A stretch of 64,000 bases of DNA from Streptomyces marincola (GCF_020410765.1 NZ_CP084541.1:4235001-4299000); one strand, 5' to 3'. Shown: positions 7,789-16,432, numbered from the stretch's first letter. Numbers and translations: made by a program. Notes: generated by a model from the letters alone, not told the origin.

Positions 7789-9212
7789 GCACCGACCCCC
7801 ACCACCCCACCACCGAATCCGACGACGCCCCCGGCGGCGCCGGGGAAGCGCGGAGAGACGCCGCGCCCGTGGGCGACCTGGTCCCCTTCCGCACGGCCCT
7901 GCGCGTGTGGTTCCTGGTCTCCCTGCAGACCTTCGGCGGCCCGGCCGGGCAGATCGCCGTCATGCAGCGCACCCTGGTCGAGGAGCGGCGCTGGATCGGC
8001 CAGCAGCGCTTCAACCACGCCCTCAACTACTGCATGCTGCTGCCCGGCCCCGAAGCCCAACAGCTCGCGATCTACCTCGGCTGGCTGCTCAACGGCACCC
8101 GCGGCGGCATCGCGGCCGGCACCCTGTTCGTGCTGCCCGGCATCCTGGCCCTGGGCGCCCTGTCGGCGATCTACGTCGCCTTCGGCGACACCACCGCCGT
8201 CACCGCCACCTTCGCCGGACTCGCCCCGGCCGTGCTGGCCATCGTCGCCCAAGCCGTCCTACGGGTGGCCAAACGATCACTCACCCACCCGGCCCTGATC
8301 ACCCTGGCCGTGGCCGCCTTCGCCGCACTCGCCCTGTTCGCCGTGCCCTTCCCACTGGTGATCGCCCTGGCCGCCCTGGTCGGCTGGCTGCTCTCACGCC
8401 GCGACCCCGACTTCGCCCGCCCCGCCCGCGTGGGCGACGCCGCTGACGGGCCCGCGCCCCTGATCTCCGACGAGGCCCTGCACCACGACCGGCCCACCGC
8501 GAGCCGTTTCACCAGGATCCTGGCCATCGGGTTGGGGCTGTGGGCGGCGCCGGTAGCCGTAGTGGCCCTGCTGTTGGGATCCGAGAGCATCTTCACCACC
8601 CAGGGCCTGTTCTTCTCCCTCACCGCGGTGGTGACCTTCGGCGGCGCCTACGCGGTGCTGTCCTTCATCGCCCAGCAGGCCGTGCAGACCTTCGGGTGGT
8701 TGGCGCCGGGAGAGATGGTGCGCGGCCTGGCCCTGGCCGAGACCACCCCGGGCCCGCTGATCATGGTCGTGCAGTTCGTGGCGTTCCTGGCCGCCTACCG
8801 CGACCCCGGCACCCTGGACCCCTGGGCCGCCGCGACCCTGGGGGCGCTGTTGACCACGTGGGTGACCTTCGTGCCCTGCTTCCTGTTCATCCTGCTGGGC
8901 GCCCCCTACGTCGAACGCCTGCGCCACAACACCGCGATCTCGGCGGCGCTGACCGGTATCACCGCCGCCGTGGTCGGCGTCATCGCCAACCTCGCCCTGT
9001 ACTTCGCCCTCAACACCTTGTTCACCACCACAGGCACCTGGGACTGGGGCCCCCTGCACATCACCGTGCCCGAGGTCGCCTCGGTGAGCCCGGTCGCGGT
9101 GGTCATCACCCTCATCGCGCTCATGCTGACCTTCGCCCTGCGCTGGCCGATCCTGCGGGTGCTGGGCGTATGCGCCGCCCTGGGCCTGGCCAGCACCCTG
9201 CTGCCGCTGTGA
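7785..9212 (+). CDS. chrA: ChrA chromate efflux transporter
   Basis: A 475-residue CHR-superfamily membrane protein of the long, two-domain type. The N-terminal half carries SLQTFGGPAGQIAVMQ and the signature LLPGPEAQQLAIYLGW; the C-terminal half carries the equivalent VTFGGAYAVLSFIAQQ and AETTPGPLIMVVQF. About ten hydrophobic helices are visible. It exports chromate from the cytoplasm driven by the membrane potential (family knowledge). It is the last gene of an operon of five overlapping or closely spaced genes starting at 5636. Confidence 0.92.
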   Translation: MSTDPHHPTTESDDAPGGAGEARRDAAPVGDLVPFRTALRVWFLVSLQTFGGPAGQIAVMQRTLVEERRWIGQQRFNHALNYCMLLPGPEAQQLAIYLGWLLNGTRGGIAAGTLFVLPGILALGALSAIYVAFGDTTAVTATFAGLAPAVLAIVAQAVLRVAKRSLTHPALITLAVAAFAALALFAVPFPLVIALAALVGWLLSRRDPDFARPARVGDAADGPAPLISDEALHHDRPTASRFTRILAIGLGLWAAPVAVVALLLGSESIFTTQGLFFSLTAVVTFGGAYAVLSFIAQQAVQTFGWLAPGEMVRGLALAETTPGPLIMVVQFVAFLAAYRDPGTLDPWAAATLGALLTTWVTFVPCFLFILLGAPYVERLRHNTAISAALTGITAAVVGVIANLALYFALNTLFTTTGTWDWGPLHITVPEVASVSPVAVVITLIALMLTFALRWPILRVLGVCAALGLASTLLPL

Positions 9213-9383
9213 ACCGGGCCAGACGGACTCCACCGACGGCTGCGCGTGCACCGGCAGAGACGTCCTGGCACGTGGAAGTCAGCGCACTGACCTGAAATCC
9301 CGGAGGCGCGACGAACCGCAAAGACATGTGAGCATGACGGCACGCACTTCCAGCCCTGATGCTGCATCGCTGACACCGACAAG

Positions 9384-9420
9384 CCGTGTGACAGAGAATC
9401 AAATATTTTCTGTCACACGG
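9384..9420. repeat. 37-bp inverted repeat upstream of the tyrosine recombinase
   Basis: Two 15-bp arms, CCGTGTGACAGAGAA (9384-9398) and TTTTCTGTCACACGG (9406-9420), match as inverted copies at 14 of 15 positions around a 7-bp AT-rich centre. A third copy of the arm (TTCTCTGTCACAC) lies at 9484-9496, 16 bp before the recombinase GTG. Arm length and 7-bp spacer fit a core site for a tyrosine recombinase; an operator for the recombinase gene is equally possible. The remainder of the 299-bp gap 9213-9511 shows no gene. Confidence 0.6.
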
Positions 9421-9511
9421 ATCCGGGTGTGCCCCGCGCGGCCTGCGTCGAGGTGTTCGCCGGCCGCAGGTGACTCCGTAACATTCTCTGTCACACCAGC
9501 CGGGAGGTGTT

Positions 9512-10468
9512 GTGACCGTCCACCCCCTGCCCCGCCCCGGCGCCCTCACCCTCGCCCAGGCGAGCGCCGAGTTCCTGGACCGGTTCCGCGGCCAGCCGCA
9601 CACCCGCCGCGCCTACGCCCAGACCCTTGTTGCCCTGGAGCAGGCGGCCGTGTGCGGACCCTCCGCGCCGGTCGAGGTTGCCTTCACCCCCGACGCGGCG
9701 GCCGCCGCCCTGGCCCGCTGGGAGAGCGCGGCCCCGGCCACGTGGAACAAGCACCTGGCCGCCCTGCGCTCCTTCGCCTCCTACTGCGCGCGCCGGGAGT
9801 GGCTCACCACCGACCCCACCCATCTGTTGGAGCGGCGCAAGGAGCCCCGCCGCGGTGACAAGTCCGTCCCCGCCGCCCGGCTGGAAGCCCTGTTCACCGA
9901 CCCGGACGTGAGGCTGCGCGAGAAGGTGCTGTGGCGGATGCTGTACGAGACCGCGGCCCGCGCTGAGGAGATCCTCACCCTGGACGTGGGTGACCTGGAC
10001 ATGGCCATGCGCCGGGCCCGGGTTCGCTCCAAGGGCGGTGCGATCGAGTACGTGCACTGGGCCACCCCCACCGCCCGCCTGCTGCCCCGGCTGTTGAACG
10101 GGCGCACCACAGGCCCGGTGTTCTGCTCCAACCGCCGCTCCCCGACCGCCGGCGCCCGAGCCCGCGCCCTGGCCGACGTCGACCCCACCACCGGCCGGGG
10201 ACGGCTGTCCTACCCGCGCGCGGAGTACCTGTTCAAGCAGGCCTCGAAGAAGTACGACCCGCACGGGCAGGGGTGGACGCTGCACCAACTGCGCCACTCC
10301 GCCCTCAAGCACCTGGCCGCCGAAGGCCGCAGCGCCCCCGAACTCCAGGCCAAATCACGCCACGCCCACCTGGCCACCCTGGGCAAGTACGTGCGCCTGG
10401 GCGAGGAGACCGCTGCCCGGATCACCGCCGAACACGACCCGTACAACCGGCGCGCTCCACGCCGCTGA
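9512..10468 (+). CDS. tyrosine recombinase (phage integrase / XerD-like)
   Basis: A 318-residue recombinase. The N-terminal SAM-like core-binding domain covers roughly 10-105 (SAEFLDRFRGQPHTRRAYAQTL). The catalytic domain follows, with Arg in YETAARAEEIL, Lys in VRSKGGAIEYV, the HQLRHS box, the second His in KSRHAHLATLG and the nucleophilic Tyr in LGKYVRLG. All six catalytic positions are present. GTG 9512 follows GGGAGG. It sits at the right edge of the accessory region directly after the 37-bp inverted repeat, so it probably integrates this island. No excisionase gene is seen nearby. Confidence 0.9.
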   Translation: MTVHPLPRPGALTLAQASAEFLDRFRGQPHTRRAYAQTLVALEQAAVCGPSAPVEVAFTPDAAAAALARWESAAPATWNKHLAALRSFASYCARREWLTTDPTHLLERRKEPRRGDKSVPAARLEALFTDPDVRLREKVLWRMLYETAARAEEILTLDVGDLDMAMRRARVRSKGGAIEYVHWATPTARLLPRLLNGRTTGPVFCSNRRSPTAGARARALADVDPTTGRGRLSYPRAEYLFKQASKKYDPHGQGWTLHQLRHSALKHLAAEGRSAPELQAKSRHAHLATLGKYVRLGEETAARITAEHDPYNRRAPRR

Positions 10469-10560
10469 ACAGCGATCAACGTCGTGCCCTTCTCACCGTC
10501 GTCGACGGCCAGCCGGACGGCGTGCCGGTGGAGGAGCCTCACCAGGGGACATAAGCTCTG

Positions 10561-11445
10561 TTGCCGCTTCGTCACGTATTCCGGTCGCCCCCCCGGAAGC
10601 GGCCACAGGACGCCGGGCTCGGCGCCACCACCCGCCGCCGTGTGCCGGGATTGCGCCGCGAGGAGTTGGCGCTGCTCGCCGGGGTGAGCACGGCGTACTA
10701 CACCCGTCTGGAACAGGGGCAGTGCCTGACGGCATCGCCGGGCGTCCTCGACGCCCTGGCCCGCGCGCTCGACCTGAACGACGCCGAACGCGCCCATCTG
10801 CACGACCTGGCCCGTCCGGCCCGCGGCCCCGCCCGGACGTTCCGCGGCGAAACGGCCCATCCGCGGATACGGCAACTGCTCGCGGCGGTCGGGAGCGCAC
10901 CCGCCCTGGTGCTGGGGCGGCGGCACGACGTCCTGGCCTGGAACAGCCTCGGGCACGCGCTGCTGGCCGGCCACCTGGACGCGGAGAGCCCCAGAACGAC
11001 GGCGCGCCGCCCCTGCCTGCCGAGGATGCTGTTCCTCGACCGGCACACCCGGGAGCTGTACGCGGACTGGCCCGACGAGGTCCGCAAGTGCGTGGCCTAT
11101 CTCAGGCTGGTGGCCGGCCGCCACCGCGGCGACCGCGCCCTCGCCGCGCTCATCGGGGAACTCGCGATGCGGAGCCAGGAGTTCGCCGAGCAGTGGAGCC
11201 GCCGCCAGGTCCGCGACTGCACCTTCGGCACGAAACACTTCCACCACCCCCTCGTCGGCACCCTCAGCCTTGAGTACGAGATGCTCCGGCTGCCCGACCG
11301 GCCCGACCAGCAACTCGCGCTCTACAGCGCCGCCCCCGGCTCCCCGGCCCAGGCAGCGCTGCGACTGCTGACCGACCTGGTGCACGAGGAGGGCCGTTCC
11401 CGGGCGTCGAATCGGTCGGCAGTGGAGGGCGGCGGGGCCCGGTGA
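10561..11445 (+). CDS. XRE/MmyB-type transcriptional regulator, apparently N-terminally truncated
   Basis: The HTH core is intact (RRRVPGLRREELALLAGVSTAYYTRLEQG), followed by the MmyB-like ligand-binding domain (VLAWNSLGHALL, RCYVAYLR-like helix, the ELAMRSQEFAEQWSRRQV segment). Compared with the full-length relative at 34400-35353, the usual start (LGDFLRARRSRL) is replaced by LPLRHVFRSPPRKRP, with no recognisable helix and only a weak ribosome site before the TTG. The break lies within about 100 bp of the recombinase stop, so island insertion may have removed the original start. It could still be expressed from the TTG. No SDR target gene is next to it, unlike the other MmyB gene in the window. 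Confidence 0.7.
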   Translation: MPLRHVFRSPPRKRPQDAGLGATTRRRVPGLRREELALLAGVSTAYYTRLEQGQCLTASPGVLDALARALDLNDAERAHLHDLARPARGPARTFRGETAHPRIRQLLAAVGSAPALVLGRRHDVLAWNSLGHALLAGHLDAESPRTTARRPCLPRMLFLDRHTRELYADWPDEVRKCVAYLRLVAGRHRGDRALAALIGELAMRSQEFAEQWSRRQVRDCTFGTKHFHHPLVGTLSLEYEMLRLPDRPDQQLALYSAAPGSPAQAALRLLTDLVHEEGRSRASNRSAVEGGGAR

Positions 11446-11595
11446 GGTGGTCGCCGCGCACATCGGCCGGTGCTCCGGTGCTCCGGGCGCGGGCGGAAAG
11501 GGATGGTGGATCACCGGCCCGAGCGTTACGCTGCACGTGATGGCGACTCACTCTCTCAGCAGATTGGGGGACCCGTCCGCGCAAGGTGAGTGCTG

Positions 11596-12990
11596 ATGCC
11601 CACTCCCATCGCGAACGAGGATCCTCGCCTCTCCCTCTGGCTGCGCGTGCGCGAGTTCGCCGTGCCGCCCCCCATGATCGAGACCGCGACCGCCCGCCGC
11701 CGTGCCGGTGACTGGGCCGGGGCGTGCGCCGCCGCGGGTTTCGATGTCGACCTGAACCTTCGGGCGGCGGCCCGTGCGCATGGCCGGGAGCTGACCGCCC
11801 GCGTCCGGGCCGATCTCCGCCGGCTGGCTCCCGACCTGTTGCGCTGGCACATGCCGAGAATCGCGCCCGACGGACTCCTGCGCCCGGGCCTGACCCTCAC
11901 GCTGGCCAGGTACGACACCGGCGGGGACGGCCCGGGCCCTGTGCACCTGGTGGCCAGGACCCCGCCCGCCTGGGCCGCGGCCGGCCAGCGGATCAGCCTG
12001 GCCCTGTGGGACGGCTCCCGTGCCGGGACCGGCGGGCCCGTCCATCCGCGGCCACGCCCGCACCCGCGGTACCGCCTCGACCTGCACCGCCACCTGTGGG
12101 ACGCGCACCGGGCCGGTGAGCTGCGGGTCCGCTCCGGCGCCGACCGGCCGCCCGGCCCCGGGGCCACCGAGCCGGAGCACGAACTGCTGCGGCAGGCGCC
12201 GAGCGGCCGTCGGTGCGCTGTGGACCGCTGGCCGGCCGAGGCGGACATCCTGCTCCGTGCAGAGGGGCGCCCGGTGGGTGGCGTCACCGTGCGGCTCGGC
12301 GCTCGGCACCGGCTGCTCATCCAACTCGCCACGCGGAACGGCGCCGGGCCTCCCGAACCGCGGCTCGCCGCCGCGCCGCCCGGCCGCGGGGCGTCCGCGC
12401 TGCCGGTGCTGCCCGACGCGGCGACCTGGGCCCTGCCCGACCTGGAGCTGATGCGCGCCGGGCTGATCGAAGCCGGCCGACTGCATCCGCTGGTCGCCGG
12501 GGCCCTGGCACCCGGTGACGGGCCGTCCGCCGCCCCGGGGCCGCGGGGCGCGCGCGGGCCGTACCTGGTCGAGTGCCGCGGAGCGCGGCACCGGATCGGT
12601 CCGGTCGACGGCGTGCTCTCCGCGTGGGACCACGACCCCGACGAGATCCGGCGCGAGGGGCTGCTCGCAGCCCTGACCGGTACTCCGCTGCCCTGCCTGC
12701 GGGAGATCGACCGGGCGTACCGGGAGCCCGACGCGCTCACCGGAGTGCGCGCCCGCCTCGACCACGGCGACACGGCGGGCGCGCTGGCCGTTGTCGAGGA
12801 ACTGCTCGGGCCCGGGGCCGGGTTGCCCGGCGGCCCACTGCGGGAGGAACTGGAGGCCGCCGCGCGGGGGCGTGTCGCCCACGGCCTGTTCCGGGCGGGC
12901 CTGGCCGGGCCCGGCGGTCCGCCCGTCCACCCGCGCGACCGCCGTTCCCCCGACCGCCGCGCGCACCCGCGGCACGCCACCACCCGCTGA
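11596..12990 (+). CDS. unknown protein of a MoxR / vWA-peptidase cassette
   Basis: A 464-residue soluble protein with no domain I can name. It is rich in Ala, Arg, Pro and Gly, has no signal peptide or membrane helix, and has a helical N-terminus (LWLRVREFAVPPPMIETATARRRAGDW, partly quoted). The C-terminal 30 residues are disordered and basic. ATG 11596 follows AAGGTGAG. It lies 69 bp before the AAA ATPase in the same direction, so the three genes are probably one unit. By position it may be an adaptor or substrate of the ATPase-peptidase pair; this is inference. Confidence 0.7.
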   Translation: MPTPIANEDPRLSLWLRVREFAVPPPMIETATARRRAGDWAGACAAAGFDVDLNLRAAARAHGRELTARVRADLRRLAPDLLRWHMPRIAPDGLLRPGLTLTLARYDTGGDGPGPVHLVARTPPAWAAAGQRISLALWDGSRAGTGGPVHPRPRPHPRYRLDLHRHLWDAHRAGELRVRSGADRPPGPGATEPEHELLRQAPSGRRCAVDRWPAEADILLRAEGRPVGGVTVRLGARHRLLIQLATRNGAGPPEPRLAAAPPGRGASALPVLPDAATWALPDLELMRAGLIEAGRLHPLVAGALAPGDGPSAAPGPRGARGPYLVECRGARHRIGPVDGVLSAWDHDPDEIRREGLLAALTGTPLPCLREIDRAYREPDALTGVRARLDHGDTAGALAVVEELLGPGAGLPGGPLREELEAAARGRVAHGLFRAGLAGPGGPPVHPRDRRSPDRRAHPRHATTR

Positions 12991-13059
12991 CCCGGGCCCG
13001 CCCGGGCGCTTCCCCGCCGCGCACCCCGCGGCCCACCACGAACCGACAGGTGATCACCC

Positions 13060-14310
13060 ATGCCTCTCGCCACCCCGCACGCCGCCGCGCCGCCCCGTTC
13101 CGGCGCCTCACAACTGGGCATCGCCGACGAACTGCTGGCGCTGCTGCGCGACACCACCACGGAATCGCGCCCCGACACCCAACTGGAGGCGCTGACCCTG
13201 GCCGTCGCCGCCGACCTGCCGGTGCTCCTGTGGGGCGAGCCCGGCATCGGCAAGACCGCGGCCCTCACCCAGCTCGCCGCCGCGCTCGACCTCCCGCTGA
13301 CCACCGTGATCGCGAGCGTGCACGAACCGTCCGACTTCGCCGGCCTGCCGATCGTCGGGGACGACCCCGCGGAACGCGGCGTCCCGATGGCCCCGCCGGA
13401 CTGGGCGGTGCGGCTGGCGCGGGCCGGCCGGGGACTGCTGTTCCTGGACGAACTGTCCACCGCCGCGCCGGCGGTCCAGGCGGCCCTGCTCCGCCTCGTG
13501 CTCGAACGGCGCGTCGGCGCCCTGCGCCTGCCGCCCGGCGTCCGGATCGTCGCCGCCGCCAACCCGCGTTCCTCGGCCGCCGACGGCTGGGAGCTGAGCC
13601 CGCCCCTGGCCAACCGGTTCGTCCACCTCCAGTGGACCCACGACCACGAGGTCGTGGTGCGCGGTCTCGGCGGCACCTGGCCCCGCGCCACGCTGCCCAG
13701 GCTGGACGCGCGACGGCTGCCGGAGGCCGTGGACTTCGCGCGCCGGGCGGTGTGCGGACTCCTCGCCGCCCGGCCCGGCCTCACCCACCGGCTGCCCACC
13801 GGGGAGGCGAACCGGGGCGGCGCCTGGCCGTCGCCCCGCAGCTGGGAGATGACCCTGCGCCTGATCGCGTTCGCGACCGCGGCCGACTCCTCCAGGGAGG
13901 TGCTGTCGCTGCTGGTGCGGGGGGCGGTCGGGGACGGCCCAGGTCTCGAACTCCTGGCGAGTCTCGACCGCCTCGACCTTCCCGACCCCGAGGACCTGCT
14001 CGCCGACCCGGCGGGCGCCTCGCTCCCGGAGCGGGGCGACCTGCGCCAGGCGGCGCTCGACGCCGTGGTCGCGGCCGTGCGGGCGCGGCCGGACGAGTCC
14101 CGGTGGGACGCCGCCTGGTCGCTGCTGGCGAACGCGGTCGAGACGGGCGCCCCCGACCTGGTGGTCGTGCCCGCCACCACCCTCGCCACCCTGCGGCGCG
14201 AGGGCTGGGAGGTCCCGGCGGCGATCGAACGGCTCGCCGGAGCGGTCTCCCTGTCCCGGCGGGCGGACATCGCCGCGACCCGCTCGGCCGCCGGAGGGGG
14301 CGGCCGTTGA
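13060..14310 (+). CDS. MoxR-type AAA+ ATPase
   Basis: A 416-residue AAA+ ATPase. Walker A is GEPGIGKTAA near residue 60, Walker B is GLLFLDELSTA near 125, and sensor 1 is VAAANPRSS near 165. The fold and the ENRFVHLQW-like region (LANRFVHLQW) fit the MoxR family, whose members remodel partner proteins together with vWA-domain proteins. The gene stop overlaps the TTG start of the vWA gene (TTGA, 14307-14310), so the two products are probably made in fixed ratio and act as a pair. Confidence 0.88.
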   Translation: MPLATPHAAAPPRSGASQLGIADELLALLRDTTTESRPDTQLEALTLAVAADLPVLLWGEPGIGKTAALTQLAAALDLPLTTVIASVHEPSDFAGLPIVGDDPAERGVPMAPPDWAVRLARAGRGLLFLDELSTAAPAVQAALLRLVLERRVGALRLPPGVRIVAAANPRSSAADGWELSPPLANRFVHLQWTHDHEVVVRGLGGTWPRATLPRLDARRLPEAVDFARRAVCGLLAARPGLTHRLPTGEANRGGAWPSPRSWEMTLRLIAFATAADSSREVLSLLVRGAVGDGPGLELLASLDRLDLPDPEDLLADPAGASLPERGDLRQAALDAVVAAVRARPDESRWDAAWSLLANAVETGAPDLVVVPATTLATLRREGWEVPAAIERLAGAVSLSRRADIAATRSAAGGGGR

Positions 14311-15533
14311 GCGCCGGACAGCCGGGGGCGTTGGACCGCGGCAAGCTGTTCGCCGCCCGGCTCCACGCGGTCAGGGCCCGGCCCTACCTGGCGTCCGCGC
14401 TGTTCGCCCTGCACGTCGTGGAGTCGCACCGGGTCCCGACGATGGCCGTCGACCGGCACTGGCGGGTCTACGCCTCCCCGGCGTTCGTCGACCGGACTCC
14501 CGTGGAGGAGCTGGCCGGGGTGTGGGTGCACGAGGTGTCGCACCTGCTGCGCGACCACCACGGGCGCGGCGACCGGTTCGCCAGGGAACACGGGCTCACC
14601 GGCCCGGGGGAGCGGCTGCGCATGAACATCGCCGCGGACTGCGAGATCAACGACGACGCGTTCGGCGACGGGCTGGCCCGGCCCGAGGGCGCTGTCACGC
14701 CGGCCGCGCTCGGTCTGCGCGGGGGCGAGCTGATGGAGGACTACCTGCGGCAGTTCCGTCTCGGGGCGCGCACCCAGGAGTTCGCCTGGCTCGAGTGCGG
14801 CAGCGGCGCCGACGGCAGGGAGCGGGAGTGGGACCTCGGTCCCGACGGCGCGCACGGACTGAGCGACCAGGAACGGGACGCCGTCCGGTTCCGTGTCGCT
14901 CAGGGCATCGTCGGCAACCCGGGTGACGCGCCCGCGGGGTGGCGGCGGTGGGCGGAGGAGGCGTTCCATCCTCCGCAACCCTGGCGGGAGTTGCTGGGGG
15001 CCGCCGTGCGTTCGGCGGCCTCGGGGTCCGGGGCGGGCGGGGACTACAGCTACGGCCGGCCCGCGCGGCGCTCGGCCGGAGTGCCCGGTGCCGTGCTGCC
15101 GAGCCTGCGGCGCAGACCGCCCCGCGTCGCCGTGGTCATCGACACCTCCGGGTCGGTCAGCGACGCGGAACTGGGCAGCGCGCTCCGCGAGGTCGCCGCC
15201 ATCGCCCGCGCCGTGGGCGGGCGCCGGGACCTGGTCACCGTGCTGTCCTGCGACGCGGCGGTCCACCGCGTCGACCCGCTGTGCCGGGCCGAGGGGATCG
15301 CGTTGGCCGGGGGCGGCGGCACGGATCTGCGCGCGGGCTTCACGAAGGCGCTGCGGGTCAGGCCGGGGCCCGACGTCATCGTCGCCCTGACCGACGGGCA
15401 GACGCCCTGGCCGGACAGCCGGCCGCCGTGCCGGACGGTCGTCGGGCTGTTCGACCGCCGCACCGCACACCGACCGGACCACTACCGGCCCTTCGCGGCA
15501 CCGTCCTGGGCGCGGGTGGTGACGATCGGCTAG
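14307..15533 (+). CDS. HExxH metallopeptidase-like protein with vWA domain (DUF2201-type)
   Basis: A 408-residue protein with two functional halves. The N-terminal half has VWVHEVSHLLRDHHG (HExxH at residues 75-79), a zinc-peptidase signature, followed by AADCEINDD, where the acidic residues could supply a third ligand. The C-terminal half is a vWA domain: VVIDTSGSVS (MIDAS DxSxS near 279) and ALTDG. The arrangement matches the VWA-like metallopeptidase family (DUF2201/COG3864) that pairs with MoxR ATPases. TTG 14307 has GGAGGGGG 6 bases upstream. Whether it is a protease or uses the motif only structurally is not known. Confidence 0.85.
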   Translation: MSAGQPGALDRGKLFAARLHAVRARPYLASALFALHVVESHRVPTMAVDRHWRVYASPAFVDRTPVEELAGVWVHEVSHLLRDHHGRGDRFAREHGLTGPGERLRMNIAADCEINDDAFGDGLARPEGAVTPAALGLRGGELMEDYLRQFRLGARTQEFAWLECGSGADGREREWDLGPDGAHGLSDQERDAVRFRVAQGIVGNPGDAPAGWRRWAEEAFHPPQPWRELLGAAVRSAASGSGAGGDYSYGRPARRSAGVPGAVLPSLRRRPPRVAVVIDTSGSVSDAELGSALREVAAIARAVGGRRDLVTVLSCDAAVHRVDPLCRAEGIALAGGGGTDLRAGFTKALRVRPGPDVIVALTDGQTPWPDSRPPCRTVVGLFDRRTAHRPDHYRPFAAPSWARVVTIG

Positions 15534-15682
15534 CCGACCCGCGCGGTGGCGTCCCGGTGCGGTCGGGCGGGGTGAGTGGCGCACACCACCAGCGGCCGGC
15601 CCTTCACCAGGGCCACGGCGACATCCTCGATGTTCGTCTCGGACGGATGCACGCCGCTCGTGATCAACCGGGCGTCAGTCAT
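15530..15682 (-). CDS. small hypothetical protein (50 aa)
   Basis: A 50-residue frame that overlaps the end of the vWA gene by a few bases on the opposite strand. Almost every third codon position is G or C, as in real genes of this organism, which is why I keep it. It reads MTDARLITSGVHPSETNIED and onward, with a hydrophobic VAVALVKGRPLVVCA stretch. No clear ribosome site precedes the ATG at 15682; upstream ATGs at 15691 and 15712 are alternatives. No family recognised. Confidence 0.4.
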   Translation of the reverse strand: MTDARLITSGVHPSETNIEDVAVALVKGRPLVVCATHPARPHRDATARVG

Positions 15683-15781
15683 GCGGGGCATGTCAACGAG
15701 CGGCCATGACACGGCCGTTGGGATTGTCCCGCCAGGCGGATCTCGGGTGCCTCGCTCCCGGGCCTCGGGCGCCGGGGCCCG

Positions 15782-16432
15782 TCAGACGAGCTGGAAGAAG
15801 AGCGTGTCCTGGGTGTACCAGTCGAGGTTCTTCGTGGCGTACTCCCACTCCTTGTGCTGGAACTCCAGCTTCTCGGCCAACTCCCGCACGTCGTACCGGA
15901 AGTCGGAAGGTATCCGGTCGAGAACGGCGCGGTACGCGTCGGCAGCCGCCTTGGTCCTGGCCAGCGGCAGGTGGCCGATGGCCGGGTAGCCGTCCATCGA
16001 GAACGGGATGGAGGGAAAGCCGTCGGGAAGTCCGCCGTAGAGGTAGCCGTGGGGCAGGAGGTCGGCGGGCACCCCGAGGCGACGCATCTCGTCGTCCACC
16101 TTTCCGAAGAACGTCGAGGGCTTCGAGTAGGTGCCCAGCTGGGCCGGGTCGGACGCGTTGTGGTCGATGATGTGCTGCATGGCGGAGTGGTAGGCGTTGC
16201 CCGCGTACTCCGCCTGCGAGGCGGTGTGTCCGGCGACGAGGTGTTCGAGAGCGTCGGGAATGGACAGGCCCCAGTCGACGCCCTGGCGATCGAGGTCGGC
16301 CTGATCGGCCCGGGCGGCCTGGCGCATCATCTCGAAGCGGCTCCGCTGGTCCGCCGTCAGGTCGCCCCTGCTCCCCAGGTAGGCCAGGACGTCGGCCTTG
16401 TCAGCGGTGGAGTAAGTGATGTTGTGGCTCAT
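15782..16432 (-). CDS. conserved hypothetical protein (possibly DUF7691 type)
   Basis: A 216-residue soluble protein starting MSHNITYSTADKADVLAYLG. It looks like a conserved Streptomyces hypothetical family; I recall similar proteins under DUF7691 but cannot confirm this. Features include LTADQRSRFEMMRQAARADQ, HLPLARTKAAADAYRAVLDR and a C-terminal EWEYATKNLDWYTQDTLFFQ. There is no signal peptide. The start at 16432 is chosen over 16462 because the residues from MSHN onward look conserved. Function unknown. Confidence 0.7.
   Translation of the reverse strand: MSHNITYSTADKADVLAYLGSRGDLTADQRSRFEMMRQAARADQADLDRQGVDWGLSIPDALEHLVAGHTASQAEYAGNAYHSAMQHIIDHNASDPAQLGTYSKPSTFFGKVDDEMRRLGVPADLLPHGYLYGGLPDGFPSIPFSMDGYPAIGHLPLARTKAAADAYRAVLDRIPSDFRYDVRELAEKLEFQHKEWEYATKNLDWYTQDTLFFQLV

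Noticed and set aside
10470..10554. Short coding extension after the recombinase (frame ending EEPHQGT)
   Set aside because: No start, no family and no ribosome site; it is a shifted continuation of the recombinase region.
12573..14306. Long frame running through the AAA ATPase into the vWA gene
   Set aside because: The first ~580 codons are Arg/Pro/Ala-rich out-of-frame readings of the two upstream genes; the real start is the TTG at 14307 with a ribosome site.
11556..15584. 1342-codon open frame on the minus strand
   Set aside because: It is a mirror of three genes on the plus strand, with composition typical of antisense reading in a G/C-rich genome and no domain.
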